DNA of 64,000 nt. It comes from Callorhinus ursinus (Eukaryota; Chordata; Mammalia; Carnivora; Otariidae). A program made the position numbers and the translations under genes. The stretch lies in NCBI RefSeq assembly GCF_003265705.1, contig NW_020313168.1, forward strand, positions 2,358,074 through 2,422,073. The letters run 5' to 3'. Below the pieces are notes generated by a model. It was not told the DNA's origin, searched no databases, and saw only the letters and a program-made list of their open reading frames with translations. Within the stretch, counting starts at the first letter, position 1, and each line of letters opens with the position of its first letter. Below, piece after piece: positions 34,901 to 51,200 of this stretch.

Positions 34901-35769
34901 AAGGAGACCAGGAGGGACATGATGGCCGTTGGGCCCAGCGTCACATCCCGGGAGGTGCCCAAGAAGAAATACACGAAGCATCCCATGAAGGCAGAGTAGA
35001 GGCCGTACTGGGGGGGAGACGGCACTGAGCATCGACGAGGCGCACAGAGGGCCCACAGAGTCCCAAGGGGAGATGTCTGAGCACAGGATCTGTGGGGGCC
35101 GTTGAGACTACACAGCAGCGCACACAGGGCAGAGCGCTCACCCCGTTAGCCATGGTGCAGACCCACAGCGATTAGGGGCCTCTTTTCTACCTCACCCCAC
35201 TTGGGTGCCAGCATGGATGCAAAGGCCTGGATGCTTGTCTCAGTCTATGAGTCTAAGAAAGTGTCCTTGAGACCACGGTGAGTCATCCTGCTGGCCCCCT
35301 CGGACAACCCAGAACTAGCTCAGTGCCTCGTGTGACAAGTGTGACAAGAGCAGTTACGGGGGCATGCATCTGCCCCAAGGCAGTCACGTGCTGTGGACGG
35401 TACACCAAGACTTCTGGGGCCCCGCGGGGCTGGAGTTCTGGCGCACCACTTGTGTGGAGGGCATGTGATACGTTCCTACTCTGCTTCCGGGCAGCTGCTG
35501 GGGTGCGGGCGGCGACCGGGGCAGCCGCCTCTCACCTGGGGCGGGAGTCCAGCCACCTCAGCATAGGCCAGCGCCTGGGGAATGACTGTGAGCCCAACCG
35601 AGAGTCCAGCGATGAAGTCCATCTTCAGCCACTGCAGGGAGTAGTCCGGCAGCCACGCCAGGATGGGCAGCCGCCTCTGCACGGCCGCAGGGGAGCAGCA
35701 GTGGGCCTGGGGGGCCATACTGGCACCCGAGGTCCTGGCCTGACCCAACGCCTTCACAGACGATGGCAT
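19258..35769 (-). CDS. SLC26A11: SLC26A11 sulfate/anion transporter, complete CDS over 16 coding exons
   Basis: SLC26A11 is a multipass SLC26/SulP family anion transporter (sulfate, chloride and related exchange) reported at the plasma and lysosomal membranes. I joined 16 minus-strand coding exons, each with GT-AG borders and compatible phases. The lengths (234, 193, 86, 80, 143, 176, 73, 51, 61, 56, 141, 128, 100, 134, 73, 92) sum to 1821 nt: 606 codons plus stop, the same length as the human protein. The N-terminus is MPSSVKALGQARTSGASMAP. The transport domain includes GLPPQYGLYSAFMGCFVYFF and the SulP-signature region TSRDVTLGPTAIMSL. The cytosolic C-terminal STAS domain carries VLECTHVCSIDYTVV. 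The protein ends HKIALLKA. The gene is head to head with SGSH. A 400-N gap lies in the intron between 21662 and 22951 and touches no exon. No disabling change was seen. Confidence 0.97.
20115..20187 (-). CDS. SLC26A11: SLC26A11 exon, STAS domain
   Basis: Residues 553-577 include VPVLRVLLSADLKGVQYFST. Acceptor CCCCGCAG, donor GGCAG|GTGGGT. Confidence 0.95.
20476..20589. repeat. Two long G homopolymers flanking a GC-rich block
   Basis: There are 22 consecutive Gs at 20476-20497 and 18 at 20572-20589, with a C-rich/G-rich spacer. The runs start 37 bp from the SLC26A11 exon at 20626, inside its intron. The exact run lengths may be assembly-dependent. Confidence 0.8.
20626..20759 (-). CDS. SLC26A11: SLC26A11 exon, STAS core
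   Basis: Residues 508-552 include PPRCAVLECTHVCSIDYTVV and LGLEELVGDFRRHGVTLALV. This is the STAS core. Donor CTGCAG|GTGGGT. Confidence 0.96.
21206..21305 (-). CDS. SLC26A11: SLC26A11 exon, start of STAS domain
   Basis: Residues 475-508 include VSEGPVLVLQPASGLHFPAV. Acceptor TCCCCAG, donor GGAAG|GTACGT. Confidence 0.95.
21535..21662 (-). CDS. SLC26A11: SLC26A11 exon, last membrane segments
   Basis: Residues 432-474 read LDLLPLCLTFLLCFWEVQYG then ILAGTLVSVLILLHS, two hydrophobic helices. Donor TGCAG|GTACCA. Confidence 0.95.
21790..22101 (+). repeat. Polypurine tract, left of gap
   Basis: Nearly pure A/G on the plus strand (GGGAGGAAGAGGAGTGCAGGG type) for over 300 bp up to the Ns. With the minisatellite at 22502-22700 it makes one purine-rich block of unknown true length. 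Confidence 0.85.
22102..22501. other. Assembly gap, 400 N
   Basis: Exactly 400 unresolved bases in an SLC26A11 intron, flanked on both sides by purine-rich repeat. The round number is consistent with an estimated or arbitrary gap size. No coding sequence is expected inside because the flanking exons join in frame. Confidence 0.99.
22502..22700 (+). repeat. GA-rich minisatellite, right of gap
   Basis: About six imperfect units of the form GTGGAGAGGAGGGAGGGGAG plus GAGGGGAAGG, each roughly 30-37 bp. It continues the polypurine block across the gap. A separate (GA)n run lies at 22889-22930, next to the exon that starts at 22951. Confidence 0.9.
22951..23091 (-). CDS. SLC26A11: SLC26A11 exon, transmembrane core
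   Basis: Residues 385-432 include VLVLLSLDYLTSLFYYIPKA and VIITAVAPLFDTRIFGTLWR. The donor is AAGA|GTACGT, with a (TC)n tract just inside the intron on the coding strand. Confidence 0.95.
23167..23222 (-). CDS. SLC26A11: SLC26A11 exon
   Basis: Residues 366-385 read TAVNAQSGVCTPAGGLVTG. Acceptor CTTGCAG, donor GACAG|GTGAGC. Confidence 0.95.
24763..24823 (-). CDS. SLC26A11: SLC26A11 exon
   Basis: Residues 346-366 read GLTNVLGSLVSSYPVTGSFG. The TGSFGRTAVN motif that spans to the next exon is conserved in the SulP family. Donor GGACG|GTGAGT. Confidence 0.95.
26673..26723 (-). CDS. SLC26A11: SLC26A11 micro-exon of 51 nt
   Basis: Residues 329-346 read ASQNNYRIDANQELLAIG. It is too short for ordinary open-frame detection but has a clean acceptor (CTTTTAG) and donor (CATCG|GTAAGC) and matches the family. 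Confidence 0.95.
28602..28674 (-). CDS. SLC26A11: SLC26A11 exon
   Basis: Residues 305-329 read DMGAGLAVVPLVGLLESIAV then AKSF. Acceptor TCTCAG, donor CTTCG|GTAAGA. Confidence 0.95.
29104..29279 (-). CDS. SLC26A11: SLC26A11 exon with lumenal loop
   Basis: Residues 246-304 include RNALVVSFATLVAYTFEVTG and VRIPPFSVTTANGTVSFTEM. The loop has one N-glycosylation sequon, NGT. Acceptor GTCCTAG, donor GTACAG|GTGGGT. Confidence 0.95.
29553..29940 (-). mobile_element. Old CAN-SINE carrying a nested younger SINE
   Basis: Outer element with poly-T at the low end and the head near 29940. Target-site duplication CTGTGCTGGCTT at 29541-29552 and 29941-29952. A plus-strand younger SINE (about 29584-29752) sits in its A/T-rich tail. 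The nesting orders the two insertions in time. Confidence 0.88.
29584..29752 (+). mobile_element. CAN-SINE nested in an older SINE
   Basis: Head GGGGCGCCTGGGTGGCTCAG, tail GACAAATAAAATCTTAAAA. It is less diverged than its host element. Confidence 0.9.
30222..30420 (-). repeat. MER5A-like hAT DNA transposon fossil
   Basis: Plus strand holds CCAGACATTGCCAAATGTCC followed by CCAGGGGTCAAAATTGCC and CTTGAGAACTCCTG, the reverse complement of the MER5A end. Further copies lie at 47240-47440 (+), 50806-50985 (+) and 52131-52240 (-). Confidence 0.7.
30571..30713 (-). CDS. SLC26A11: SLC26A11 exon
   Basis: Residues 198-246 include VGDAVLGLVCMVLLLVLKLM and RDHVPPVHPEMPPGVRLSHG. Acceptor CTCTGTCCACAG-type, donor CCACAG|GTGAGT. 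Confidence 0.95.
31759..31838 (-). CDS. SLC26A11: SLC26A11 exon
   Basis: Residues 172-198 read NLLGLQDIPRQFLLQVYQTF then RKVGET. Acceptor TTGGACAG, donor ACCAG|GTACCT. Confidence 0.95.
33290..33478 (-). mobile_element. CAN-SINE, first of a cluster of three
   Basis: Reverse-oriented, with TTTTAAAGATTTTATTTATT at the low end and a CCACCCAGGTGC head at the high end. The flanks repeat TTTTACAGATTTTTT before and after it. Confidence 0.88.
33510..33716 (-). mobile_element. CAN-SINE, second of a cluster
   Basis: An older reverse-oriented copy immediately beyond the first, with a diverged body and the head ending CCACCCAGGTGCCCC on the plus strand. Confidence 0.85.
33785..33962 (+). mobile_element. 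CAN-SINE, third of a cluster
   Basis: Plus-oriented, with the truncated head GACCTGGGTGGCTGTTGGTT and tail CAAATAAATAAATGAAATCT. All three lie in the SLC26A11 intron between 31838 and 34368. Confidence 0.85.
34368..34453 (-). CDS. SLC26A11: SLC26A11 exon
   Basis: Residues 143-171 read GFLLDFISCPIIKGFTSAAA then ITIGFGQIK. Acceptor GGCCAG, donor CAAG|GTAGGC. Confidence 0.95.
34815..35007 (-). CDS. SLC26A11: SLC26A11 exon with SulP signature
   Basis: Residues 79-143 include YGLYSAFMGCFVYFFLGTSR and DVTLGPTAIMSLLVSFYALH. This is the SulP signature region. Acceptor CCCCCCAG, donor TTGG|GTAAGA. Confidence 0.96.
35536..35769 (-). CDS. SLC26A11: SLC26A11 first coding exon
   Basis: Residues 1-78 start at ATG 35769, only 2 nt after the acceptor CACTGCAG|GC (exon edge 35771). 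An upstream in-frame ATG in the same open stretch lies in intron sequence and is not used. The exon ends LAYAEVAGLPPQ with donor CCCCAG|GTGAGA. Confidence 0.96.
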
Positions 35770-36757
35770 GCCTGCAGTGTGCATGGGGGCCACAAGACCA
35801 GCAGTCAGGGTCGGGGCTTGGGAGAATGCAGCAATAAGGCAGGGTCTAGGGCCCTCAGGAGAGGCACACCCGTCTCCTCCCCCTCCAAGGGGGAAGCCAA
35901 ACCTGTGCAGAACGGGGCCTCAAGAAAAGGTGTAGTCCCCCACCCTGGCCCCTGCTCGCTGCTCTCCCTGAACCCCACCTGCCCCAACCCCAGCTGCCTC
36001 CTTTCCACCGACACTTGCCAGGAAAAATGCAGTATATGGTTTCTCAATGAGAAAATCAAACACTAAAGAGACACCACGCCTCTCCTCCCGAAAAATTGCA
36101 TTTCCTCTTTTTCCCTCCCCAAGGAATTTAGCGGGGAGCAGTGCAAGGAGTAGCAGGATCCACGGGGACACCCTCGTCCGGCTGGGGGGGTGTGCGCGGG
36201 GGCGGGGGGGACTGCAGCCATGAGCGCCCCAGGCTTTCCAAGTGCGTAGCACCGCGGACTCCACCCACTGCGGCGCTGGCGGCTGGGGGTCTCGCACCCT
36301 GAGGCCGCGCCTTACCCCACCCCCACCTGTGGCTTTCCCGTCCCTACAGCAGCGCCCAGGGACTCAAGCGGGCTCTGGGAGAGCGTCCGAGGCCATTAAT
36401 TCAGGACGCGCCGCATTCTCTAGGGTCCTGGCGCCCCCCGCGCGCAGAGCCAGCCGCATACCACCCCTCACCCCCCTAAACAGCTCTGGACACACCCCGC
36501 CTCCCACCCGCGAGGACGCTTGCCCCGGACCCTGCCGTCTAACCCACGGGACTCCACGCCGGCTGATCAGTCCAGCAAGGCCGAGGGCGGCGGGGACCTG
36601 GTGGGGACGCGGTGGAGACACAGTGGGGAAGGGTCCCCGCGGGAGGAGCCCGCACCCTCGGGCCCCGCGCCACCCCCGGCGACCCCGGCCCGTCCCCCGA
36701 AGCTCGCCCACTCCGCCCCGGGCCGCGGGCCCCGCTCCCCGCCCGCCGCGGACTCAC

Positions 36758-36860
36758 CGGGTGCCGCAGGTTGGGGTCTCCGGGTGTCGCCGCAGCGGGG
36801 TCCGCAGGAACCGCAAAGGGAGCGGGAGGGAGGAGAGAGAGGGGCGGGGCCTGGAGCGCA
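36758..36860 (-). other. SLC26A11: SLC26A11 noncoding exon 1 (5' limit uncertain)
   Basis: On the minus strand CGGCACCCG|GTGAGTCC is a strong donor with the exon ending at 36758. It is just upstream of the coding exons and within the CpG island, as expected for a 5' UTR exon. The upper limit at about 36860 is a guess because the start site is unknown. Confidence 0.6.
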
Positions 36861-36866
36861 CGTGAT
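36859..36866. promoter_or_regulatory. CLEAR-like E-box, CACGTGAT
   Basis: GCACGTGATC in the SGSH/SLC26A11 promoter resembles the TFEB/TFE3 CLEAR element (GTCACGTGAC). SGSH belongs to the set of lysosomal genes described as TFEB-responsive. It lies 97-104 nt upstream of the SGSH ATG. The motif is seen; regulation is inferred. Confidence 0.55.
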
Positions 36867-36962
36867 CACCCGGGGGCGGGACCTGGTCGCGCGTGACCAC
36901 CGGAGGGCGGGGCCAGCGCACGCGTGACCGCGGGCGGGGTGGGGCGGGGCTGAACCGCCGCC

Positions 36963-43192
<6,230 letters not shown>

Positions 43193-44095
43193 GCCTCCCT
43201 GGGGCACGTGCGCAGCCTCCCCAGACCGGGTCCCCACGTGGCCCATCTGATAAGGGCTCTCCCCGATGTTGGTGTCATTCTGCCACTGCCTGGAGGGGAG
43301 AACAGGGCGTGTGACCCAGTCCTTCCCCCCCCCGTGGTAGGGGACGCTGCTGTTCTTGTGTCTGAGCCCTGTCTCAGCATAGGAATTCCAGGGGATCCTG
43401 GAACAGGGTGGGGCCCCCAGTCCGTGTCAGGTGAGGGTGGTCTGGGCAAGGGGGTCTCGTGTCCTGGGTCAGGTTGGGGACCTGCAGAGAGAAGGGGCTG
43501 GGACCTGGAGCTTAAGATCCTTTTCATTCTTTGGAGCCCCCAGATGTTCCCACTTCCAGGTACCACATGGGTGCTGGGAGGGTTCAGACTACACTCTATG
43601 TAGGGACGCGGTATCTGCCTTTTATCAATCTCTGGTCTTGAAAAAATCTGTGAACACGCCTGGGGCTTGTTTTGCTCTGCCCCACGGTCAAGTTCCTGAC
43701 CCTGGCTGGGTTTCCGCTAGGCCGCTGATTCATGGCAGGCTCCCCACGTGCCGAGTTTCATTCTATGGTCTATAGAGGCAAGCTCGTCCTTTTTGAATGT
43801 CCAAGGGGGAAGAGCCCGTCCTCTGGCTTGGGTTAGTTCTGTCCGGTTGGACTCCAGGGCTGTGGCACAGATGTTGCTCACAGATGCTCCACACCTGCCC
43901 GGTGCCCGCCTGCCGGGAAAGCAGAAGGTCTCCCTGGAAAGCCCAGAACGCGGGGGCTTTTTCCCTTGAGTGGGTGGGCTCCCGCTCTCCCCTGCCCTCC
44001 CCCACCAACACCATCTTGGGGGCGTGGAGGAAGATCCACAGTCCGGGACACCGTAAAAGCCTTTTATTTTAGTAAAATGTGCAGAAGTTCATTTT
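43193..44095 (+). other. SGSH: SGSH 3' UTR (predicted extent)
   Basis: No AATAAA or ATTAAA is seen on the plus strand soon after the stop. The first plausible signal is the variant AGTAAA at 44071-44076, followed by a TCTGGCTTGTTT GU-rich stretch. The limit is inferred. Confidence 0.4.
44063..44068 (-). terminator. AATAAA polyadenylation signal, CARD14
   Basis: TTTATT on the plus strand. It is about 970 bp past the CARD14 stop on the minus strand, with a GGTGTTGGTGGG GU-rich stretch downstream. The candidate SGSH signal AGTAAA is 2 bp away on the other strand. Confidence 0.6.
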
Positions 44096-45038
44096 CTGGC
44101 TTGTTTATGAGAAGGCTGGCCTGAATTCTAGAGCAACTTCCTGAGGCACTCGGGTTCGGGGGAATGACATTCAGTCTCCCACAGTAGGGGGCACAGCCAG
44201 GTGCTAGGGGGCCTGGGGGCTGGGCCCAACCATGCCCACATGTCTACTGAGCTCTGGAGGTGGAGGAAAGGCACTTTGCCCTGGAGAAGGGGCTGAGTGG
44301 GCTGCCCGGTAGAGGGGGCAGATCTCGGGCTCAGGAGGAGCCCGGCCGGTGTGCAAGGGTATTTGTGGGAGGCTTTTCCAGGACACCCCCGTGGGTCCCT
44401 GAATCAGGTATGGTGGCCACCAGGCAGAAACCCACGAAAATACTGTTTCCTTTGTTGGGAAACCATATTTCCCAGTTTGTACACACGACTTTCCAAACTT
44501 GAGTCACTGAAGCAGGTGTCAGCCATCAGAAGCTGAGAAAGCTAGCCAGGCTTACCTTACAAGGGGGTCTGTGCCTTCACTCTGGGTGGGGATGGCAGTG
44601 ACTTTAGGGGGCACCAGGGCTACCAGCCTGCTGCCTTGGTGGCTTTGGAACGAGCCCTTTGGCACATTGAAATGCAAAAGGGAAGAATTGGGTCAGACAG
44701 TTGGTTTTCTGGAGACATCTGGGGCCTTCCGCTGTGGGAGGGAGGGTGCAGGAGATGCCAAACCACAGACGTGTTTTCAGGGCCTCTGGTTCAGACCCTG
44801 GCAGCCAAGCCTTGGAGGAGGGGGAGATGACTTGCACAGAAAGGTGGGCGGATGGTTCGAATGCCCACCTGTGACCTGCACAGAGTGGAGTTCAAGGTTG
44901 GACCCCAGTGAGGGGAACAGATGCTCGGAGAGCTGGGCTTATGTGGTGAGCACCCCCAAGGCTGTGCCCGCGAGGCTCTGAGCTCAAATCACAGGGACTC
45001 AGAGATCCCCACAGGCCCTGGAGGGGACTGCGGGGCCG
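44069..45038 (-). other. CARD14: CARD14 3' UTR (predicted)
   Basis: The stretch between the CARD14 stop and the AATAAA signal. No other gene is visible in it. Confidence 0.5.
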
Positions 45039-45246
45039 TCAACGGGGGCTCTGCTCTGTCCACACGATCTTCTTCTGCTCGTCTCCGATGGCGCAGCGCA
45101 CACAGCCGAGCAGTGCTTCCAGGTCACCCCAGCCTTCGGGGGCCAGGCTGCTGTATAGACAGGGCGCCTTGTCCAGCTCAGCCTCCTCCTGCCTGCCCGC
45201 CTCCAGGAGCTGCTCCTCGGATGTGCCGTGCCGCTGCAGGGCCTTC
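45039..45246 (-). CDS. CARD14: CARD14 last exon, GUK end
   Basis: Reads [20 protein letters not shown], then [20 protein letters not shown] and ends [11 protein letters not shown] at 45041-45039. Acceptor CCGTGCAG. Confidence 0.96.
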
Positions 45247-48200
45247 CTGCACGGGCCAGACACGGTGGGACACGCTTAGGGAGAGCCGCATGCTGGCTGC
45301 CCGGAGCAGAGCCCAGCTCGGAGTCCAGGGGGCAGCGTACAGACCCCCGCTTCGAGGGGCCCAAGTGCCTCGTAGAGGACACACGAGTCAGGCCCCAGAT
45401 GACTGGCACGGCGGGGGGCGGGGGGGCGGGCTCTGGTTTACAAGCTCGGCTGACATGTTATAAGGGGGCAACAGGATGTCTGGGTTTGTCCCCAACCGTA
45501 AACCACGTAATGGTTTTCAGCCCCTGTCCTCACCTAGCACGGGTGGACTGTCAGCTGCGTGTACCCCAGTGAGCACGTGCCCTTAGTCAAGTCAAGGCAG
45601 GCTCCAGGTCTCACCTCACCGTCCCCCAGGCTGTTGCCTGGGGGAGGGCAGCAGGTCCCTTGTCCCAGAAGCTGTGGGGGCACTGCCCTGCCACGCTTCC
45701 AGGCACTGGCGCAGGGTGAGTTCCTGGACACCCCCCGCCCCATGCCCCGGAGGCAAGTGGTGCCAGGTGTAGACCCCACCGCTGGCCCTCGGGGGCATAC
45801 CTACTTGAGTTTCTTTGCTGCCCTCTCGTTGATGGGGATGTGGATGATGATGGGGAAGATCTCCATCCTGTGCAGGGCACAGATGCTGTCCAGCTGGATG
45901 TCCAGGAGGGCGTGGGTGTTCTGGAGGGGAACGTGGGAGATGGATGGGTCAAGGTCCTCGGCCTTGGAGACGACAAAGGGAGACCACACCCGGGAGGGGC
46001 AGTGGGAAGAGAAGCCAGGGATGTTCTGTGGTGGCCGAGGGCACTTGTTCTACAATCAAGAGTCTGTCCCTTTGGTTTGTCATCTGGAAAATCTAGGAAC
46101 TGAGAGCCATCGGGGTTGAGGGAGCCTTTGAGAGGGGCTGGAACCCAGGGGGTCGGAAGGCTCCATCAGCCTCTGCGGGGGGGGGAGGGGCGAGCGGACT
46201 GTTGGGAAGGGGGCATCTGCCTCTGGTGCACAGCTGGGCCTGGCCCTCTTAGGTCCACATGAAACTGCATGGTTCACCGTAAGCTGCCTTTCATGTATTT
46301 GTGTGAGCCTCAAGTCATGGGGTGTTATCTCCATTTACTCGTTATTTAACAAATATTATTCAGCATTTCCTGTGTTGAGGAACCGGGCTCAGGGATGTTA
46401 AGAGGCTGGCCCAGAGTCCCACGGATCCCAGATGGCAGAGACGGGGCTGGATCTTTCTGCACTCCTCCCTCTGAACGCAGAGCCAGAGACGAGCTGAGCA
46501 CCAGCACCAGGGGTCCCTGGCTTGCAGGTTGGCGACCAGGGTCCCCCAGATCTCAAGGTCCTCTGGAGATGGTCCCCAAGCCCCCAGAGCAGCCCCCACC
46601 TGCCCCTTACCTTTTCTTTTTTTAAAGATTTTATTTGACAGAGAGAGAGAGCAGGACTGAGAGACAGAGAGCGTGAGTTGGGGGGGAGGGGCAGTGGGAG
46701 AGGGAGCAGGCTCCCCGCTGAGCAGGGAGCCCGACGTGGGGCTCAATCCCAGGACCCCAGGATCATGACCTGAGCCGAAGGCAGACGCTTAACCGACGGA
46801 ACCACCCAGGTGCCCCCCCTTACCTTTTCCATGAGGGACTCGACAGCCCGGCGGGTCACCCAGTAGCGGCCACCAGATGCCTCCCCCTCCTGGATGATGT
46901 CCCCTCTCTGGCTGGAGGCATCATATTCCTCCTGGCTCAAGTACTCTGAAGGTGACAGTGGACAGGGACATCACACTCTGTGAGGTCCTGAGGGAGCTCT
47001 ATGCTGAACGTGCCGCCCATGGTCCCCCACCAGTTCTGGGGGACGTGCCTCCCAGGATGTCCTCTTTATAAACCTGACCCTGCTCTTAGCACTCAAGAGG
47101 AGTCTGTGCCCTGCACACTCAACGATGCAGATAAACGAGGCCCTCCCCATCACCCCCGCCCAAGCTCCAAAAGTGCAAGTGCACACATCCAGCTTCTCAC
47201 ACCTAGAAATGCCTTAGAGCCCACACATAGGCGCTTCCCAGCTGGGCGCAGCTACACCCCCAGGGGACACTTGGCGACGTCTGGAGACATTTGTGGCTGT
47301 CACCACTGGGGGGGGCATGCTATGTCTACTGGGTGGAGGCCGGGGTGCTGCTCAACGTCCTGCAGTTCCCAGGATGCCCCCACACGGGGGGAGGCAGCCC
47401 CACCCAACTGTCAGGGCCAAGGTTGAGAACCCTTGCACTGAATAAACCTGTCAAAACACACCCCGCTTGTGCTTTTCTTCCTGAATCGCCTCTGTTCTGA
47501 GTGCGCGTTCTCCTCCGTCAGACCGCCCCCCACCCCCGCCCCCATCACGGGGACTCCAGCTCACAGACAGCTCCCTCCGAGGCCTTTCCTCCCCGGCGTG
47601 CTGCACCTGCAGCGCCTCTGGCCCCCCTCTGGCCCCTGGGGCCGCAGCACACAGCACCTTTGCCCGGCCTGTGGCCCCACCAACTCCTGCCTGCCCGTCA
47701 GAGCCCAGCTGCGCCCCCCGTCTTCTCCAAAGCATCTGTCTCCCTCGCTGGGCCACTTGTGGAGCCAACGCCCAGCAGCCTGTCTGTCTCCAGGAGGCTG
47801 CCCCTCTCCAGCTCCCTGCCGGGAACCTGGCATACGGGAGGTGCCTGCTAGAGGAGCCAGACTCGCTCACCCCTGTGCCCTCTGTGAACCCCAGGGGGGT
47901 CCGGACAGAGCCCTATTCCCCCTCCGGTGGTAACCCAAGGCTTCCGGTAGCCATTGACGAGCTGATGAATGAAGACCCACAAAGCTGCTCTCCTGCTCGC
48001 CAACCTTGGAACCACCTCTCCTGCTGTGCAGGCACTCAGACCCTGTCCCCCGGGATCCAGGATTCCAGATGGCCCGCTCCTCTCCGTGACTCTCCACCAA
48101 GCAGCTCTGGGGGTGAGCAGGTGGACAGAGCCATTTGGGGGTCCTGTCCCACCTGAGTACAAACCTATCTGCCAGCAGTAACCGCACTGGATTGAATAGC

Positions 48201-51200
48201 ATCCCCCCAGGATACGTGACCGTCTGGAACCTGGGAATGTGACCGTATTTGGAAATAGGGTCTTGGCGGATGTGGTTAGTGAAGATGAGGTCGCACTAGA
48301 GTAAGATGGACCCTGAATCCATGACTGGTTCCTTATAAGAAGACCGTGTGAAGACACAGAGAGACGGGAGGAGGCCAGGTGACAAGGAGGCAGAGACGGA
48401 AGTGACGCAGCCACAAGCCAAGGACCCCCAGGACCATCAGCACCACTGGAAGCCAGAAGAGGAAAGGAGTGACTCCCCCTGAGAACCTCTGGGCGGGGGG
48501 CGGGGGCAGCACAGAGACACCTGGATCCCAGCCTTCTGGACTCCATCACCACGGGGCAATAGACCTCTGCTGTTGCACGCGGCCCAGGACACTCGCACGG
48601 TGACCTCCACACTGCTCTCCCGAGCGAAGGCAAGCATTCTGCCAAGGCCTTGCCCTGCCACCCGGCAGGCAGGTGGGGCTCCCAGGTGATGGCGTACCTG
48701 CTGGGCATTTCTTGAACCCTTGGAGGAGGCACAGCTTCTCGCTCAGGATCTTCCCTACCACCCTGGGCACAAAGATCACTGGCCGGGGCTGGCTGGGCCT
48801 GTGGGGGTGCACCAGGGTGTAGGGCACCAGGGTGAAGCAGCTCTCAGCCCAGAAGCACGCAGTGGAGCACTCTGTGGGGGAGAGGAGGTGTGAGCGGGCC
48901 GGGCGCCAAGCTGGGCAGTCCACCAGCCTCTCGGGCCACAGCACAGACCGTGCGTGTTTGGGGCAGTAACACAGGCTCAGCCTGCACCAGGGACACGTGT
49001 GTCCCACACCCTGTGGCTGGTGGTTCTTTGCACCCGTTGATGAGGCGGCTCTGCGTCTCTCCGGGCTCAGCTCCACGGGCCCGCAGCGGGGGTAGAGAAA
49101 AGCAGTTCTCTTCCTTTCCAGCACGCTGCAAGACCACAGGCCCCAGGGTCCTCGCCCTCGCTGGACCCACAGCACCAGGCCTCCCTCCCTCCCGGTCCCT
49201 GCTCTTCTAGATTGTACTTCTGTTTTCAACAGTCATATCATGCACCCAAAACACTTGCCAAAAAGAAGAAAATTAACTCCAAACAATTCACCTCACGCTC
49301 AATCCACTCCCACTGCCTCCAATGAGGGTTTGACCTGATAGGGGTGCGTGCCACGCTCACCTCTGTCGCGACCTCACACCCACACACGTCACACAGTGGC
49401 GGTCAAGAGCCCCCTCAGCCTGTGCTACCCGCCTCACCTTCCAGCTTGCTGGGCTCCCACAGGGCCCCGTCGAAGGATGAGCGCAGAGGGCTGGCCTTGG
49501 TTCTGTCCACGCTGACGATGCGGACCAGCTTCTGGGGTCCCCTGGATGACTGTTGGAGGAGGGAAGAGGGGCGAGCAGGTGTCCAAGCCGACAGGACCCT
49601 AGCCCACTGCAAAATCCAAGCTGGTCCCTGGACCACCAGGCTGTGCCCACTGAACAGCCAGGAGGCTCAGGCCCCATGCCAGAGGGTGGGAGCCGAAGGG
49701 AGGCAGGACAGGGTCCTCAGGCAGAGCCCCCGAGCAGGGCACTCCTGAGTGTGGCGTCCAAAGTGAGGGCAGGCTGCATAAAGCAGGAGGGAAGACTAGG
49801 GGCCCCCACAGCCTAGACCTGCCCCAATCCAGGGAAGCTGCCCTAACATCCTGCTGGGGGACAGCTGAATGTTCTATGTCGGGACATCAGAGGTTCTAGG
49901 ATGGGGTGCAGATGGACAGGCAAACGGGATGACCTGGGAGGGTGACAGAGACAGCCTATGTGATGTATCTGCGCACACAGGGGAGCTTGCAGGCTGGGTG
50001 TGGTGTGCAGGCCCAGGTGAAGGCCTGGAGGGACCACTGGGGAGAGACACACATGGGGTCAGCAGCCTATGGGCCCTGCCCCTGGGCCCCCAGGCCAGCA
50101 CCTGCCCCACTTCCAGCCCACCCCAGATGGGGCCAGGACCCTCCAGGCGGGACCCACCCCAGATGATGTGAGCCAGGAGGAGGAAGGCCAGGACAGAGAG
50201 GCAGGACCCACCGCAGCAGGGCCCTGTGTCCGGGATCCGGGTTGGCAGGTCTCACCACCTCACCTTGCGGGCGATGGTGCTTTGCTGAGCCATGTCCTGG
50301 ATGAGGGCGATGAGCAGCTGCTGAGCCCTGTGCAAAGGAGACCGTCCCTGACCCAGGGGCAAGGAGGACTCAAAGAAGAAGCAGGCCCCTGCCCAGCACG
50401 CCCGAACCCACCCCTGCAGCCCCAGGCAGCTGTCTCCACCCTGGGGGGGGGGGGCATTACAGTCCCCTGGGGCTTTTGGAAAACTGCAAAGCCTCAGCCT
50501 GCCCCCTGCAACTGCCAATGGAATTGTTCTGAGTTGGGACCCAGGTGACTCCGTGGGAACCTGGGTCTGGGCCACGCTCTAGAATCTCGACAGCCAGCCT
50601 GGCGTCACTGAGAGCGATGAGGCTTCGGGGCAAGACACCCTGCTTTGTCTACCACGGTTGATCTAGAACACAGTTCTCAGCAGGGCTGATGGTGCTCCCA
50701 GGGAGGGCGGCCCATGGTCCCAGTTGGCCCAGGACTGAGGGGCTCCCCAGGACACGGGACTTCCCCAGCTTTAACCAAAATAGTCCTGGACACACCAGGA
50801 TGGTGGTCACCCAACCCACAGGAGACACTGGGCAATGTCCTGAGACATTTTAATTGTCTTGGGGGGCAGAGGGACTCCTGGTGTCCAGTGGGTGGATGCT
50901 GCTCACCGTCCTACAGTGCCCAGGATGGCTCCCCGTGACTGAGTGAGCCAGCCCCAAATGTCACGCTGGTCCTGAATGCTCTAGAATTGTCTAGGACCAA
51001 GGGTCATCCCTTTCCACAAAGAAACCCCATCTAAGTGGTGACATTGCGGGTGGCACACTGGGGATTCCACTTTGGGGTGTCTCATCATGCCCACCCTCTC
51101 CTCTTGGGCAGGAGGGGTCATTCACAGGAAGCCAGCCAGGCCCCCCCTGGCCGCACCCCTGGCCGCACCCCCGGCCCAACCTGGAGAGGTGTTGGAGCGC

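Noticed and set aside
35278..36066. 262-codon plus-strand frame
   Set aside because: It is antisense to the first SLC26A11 coding exon and continues into intron; no domain.
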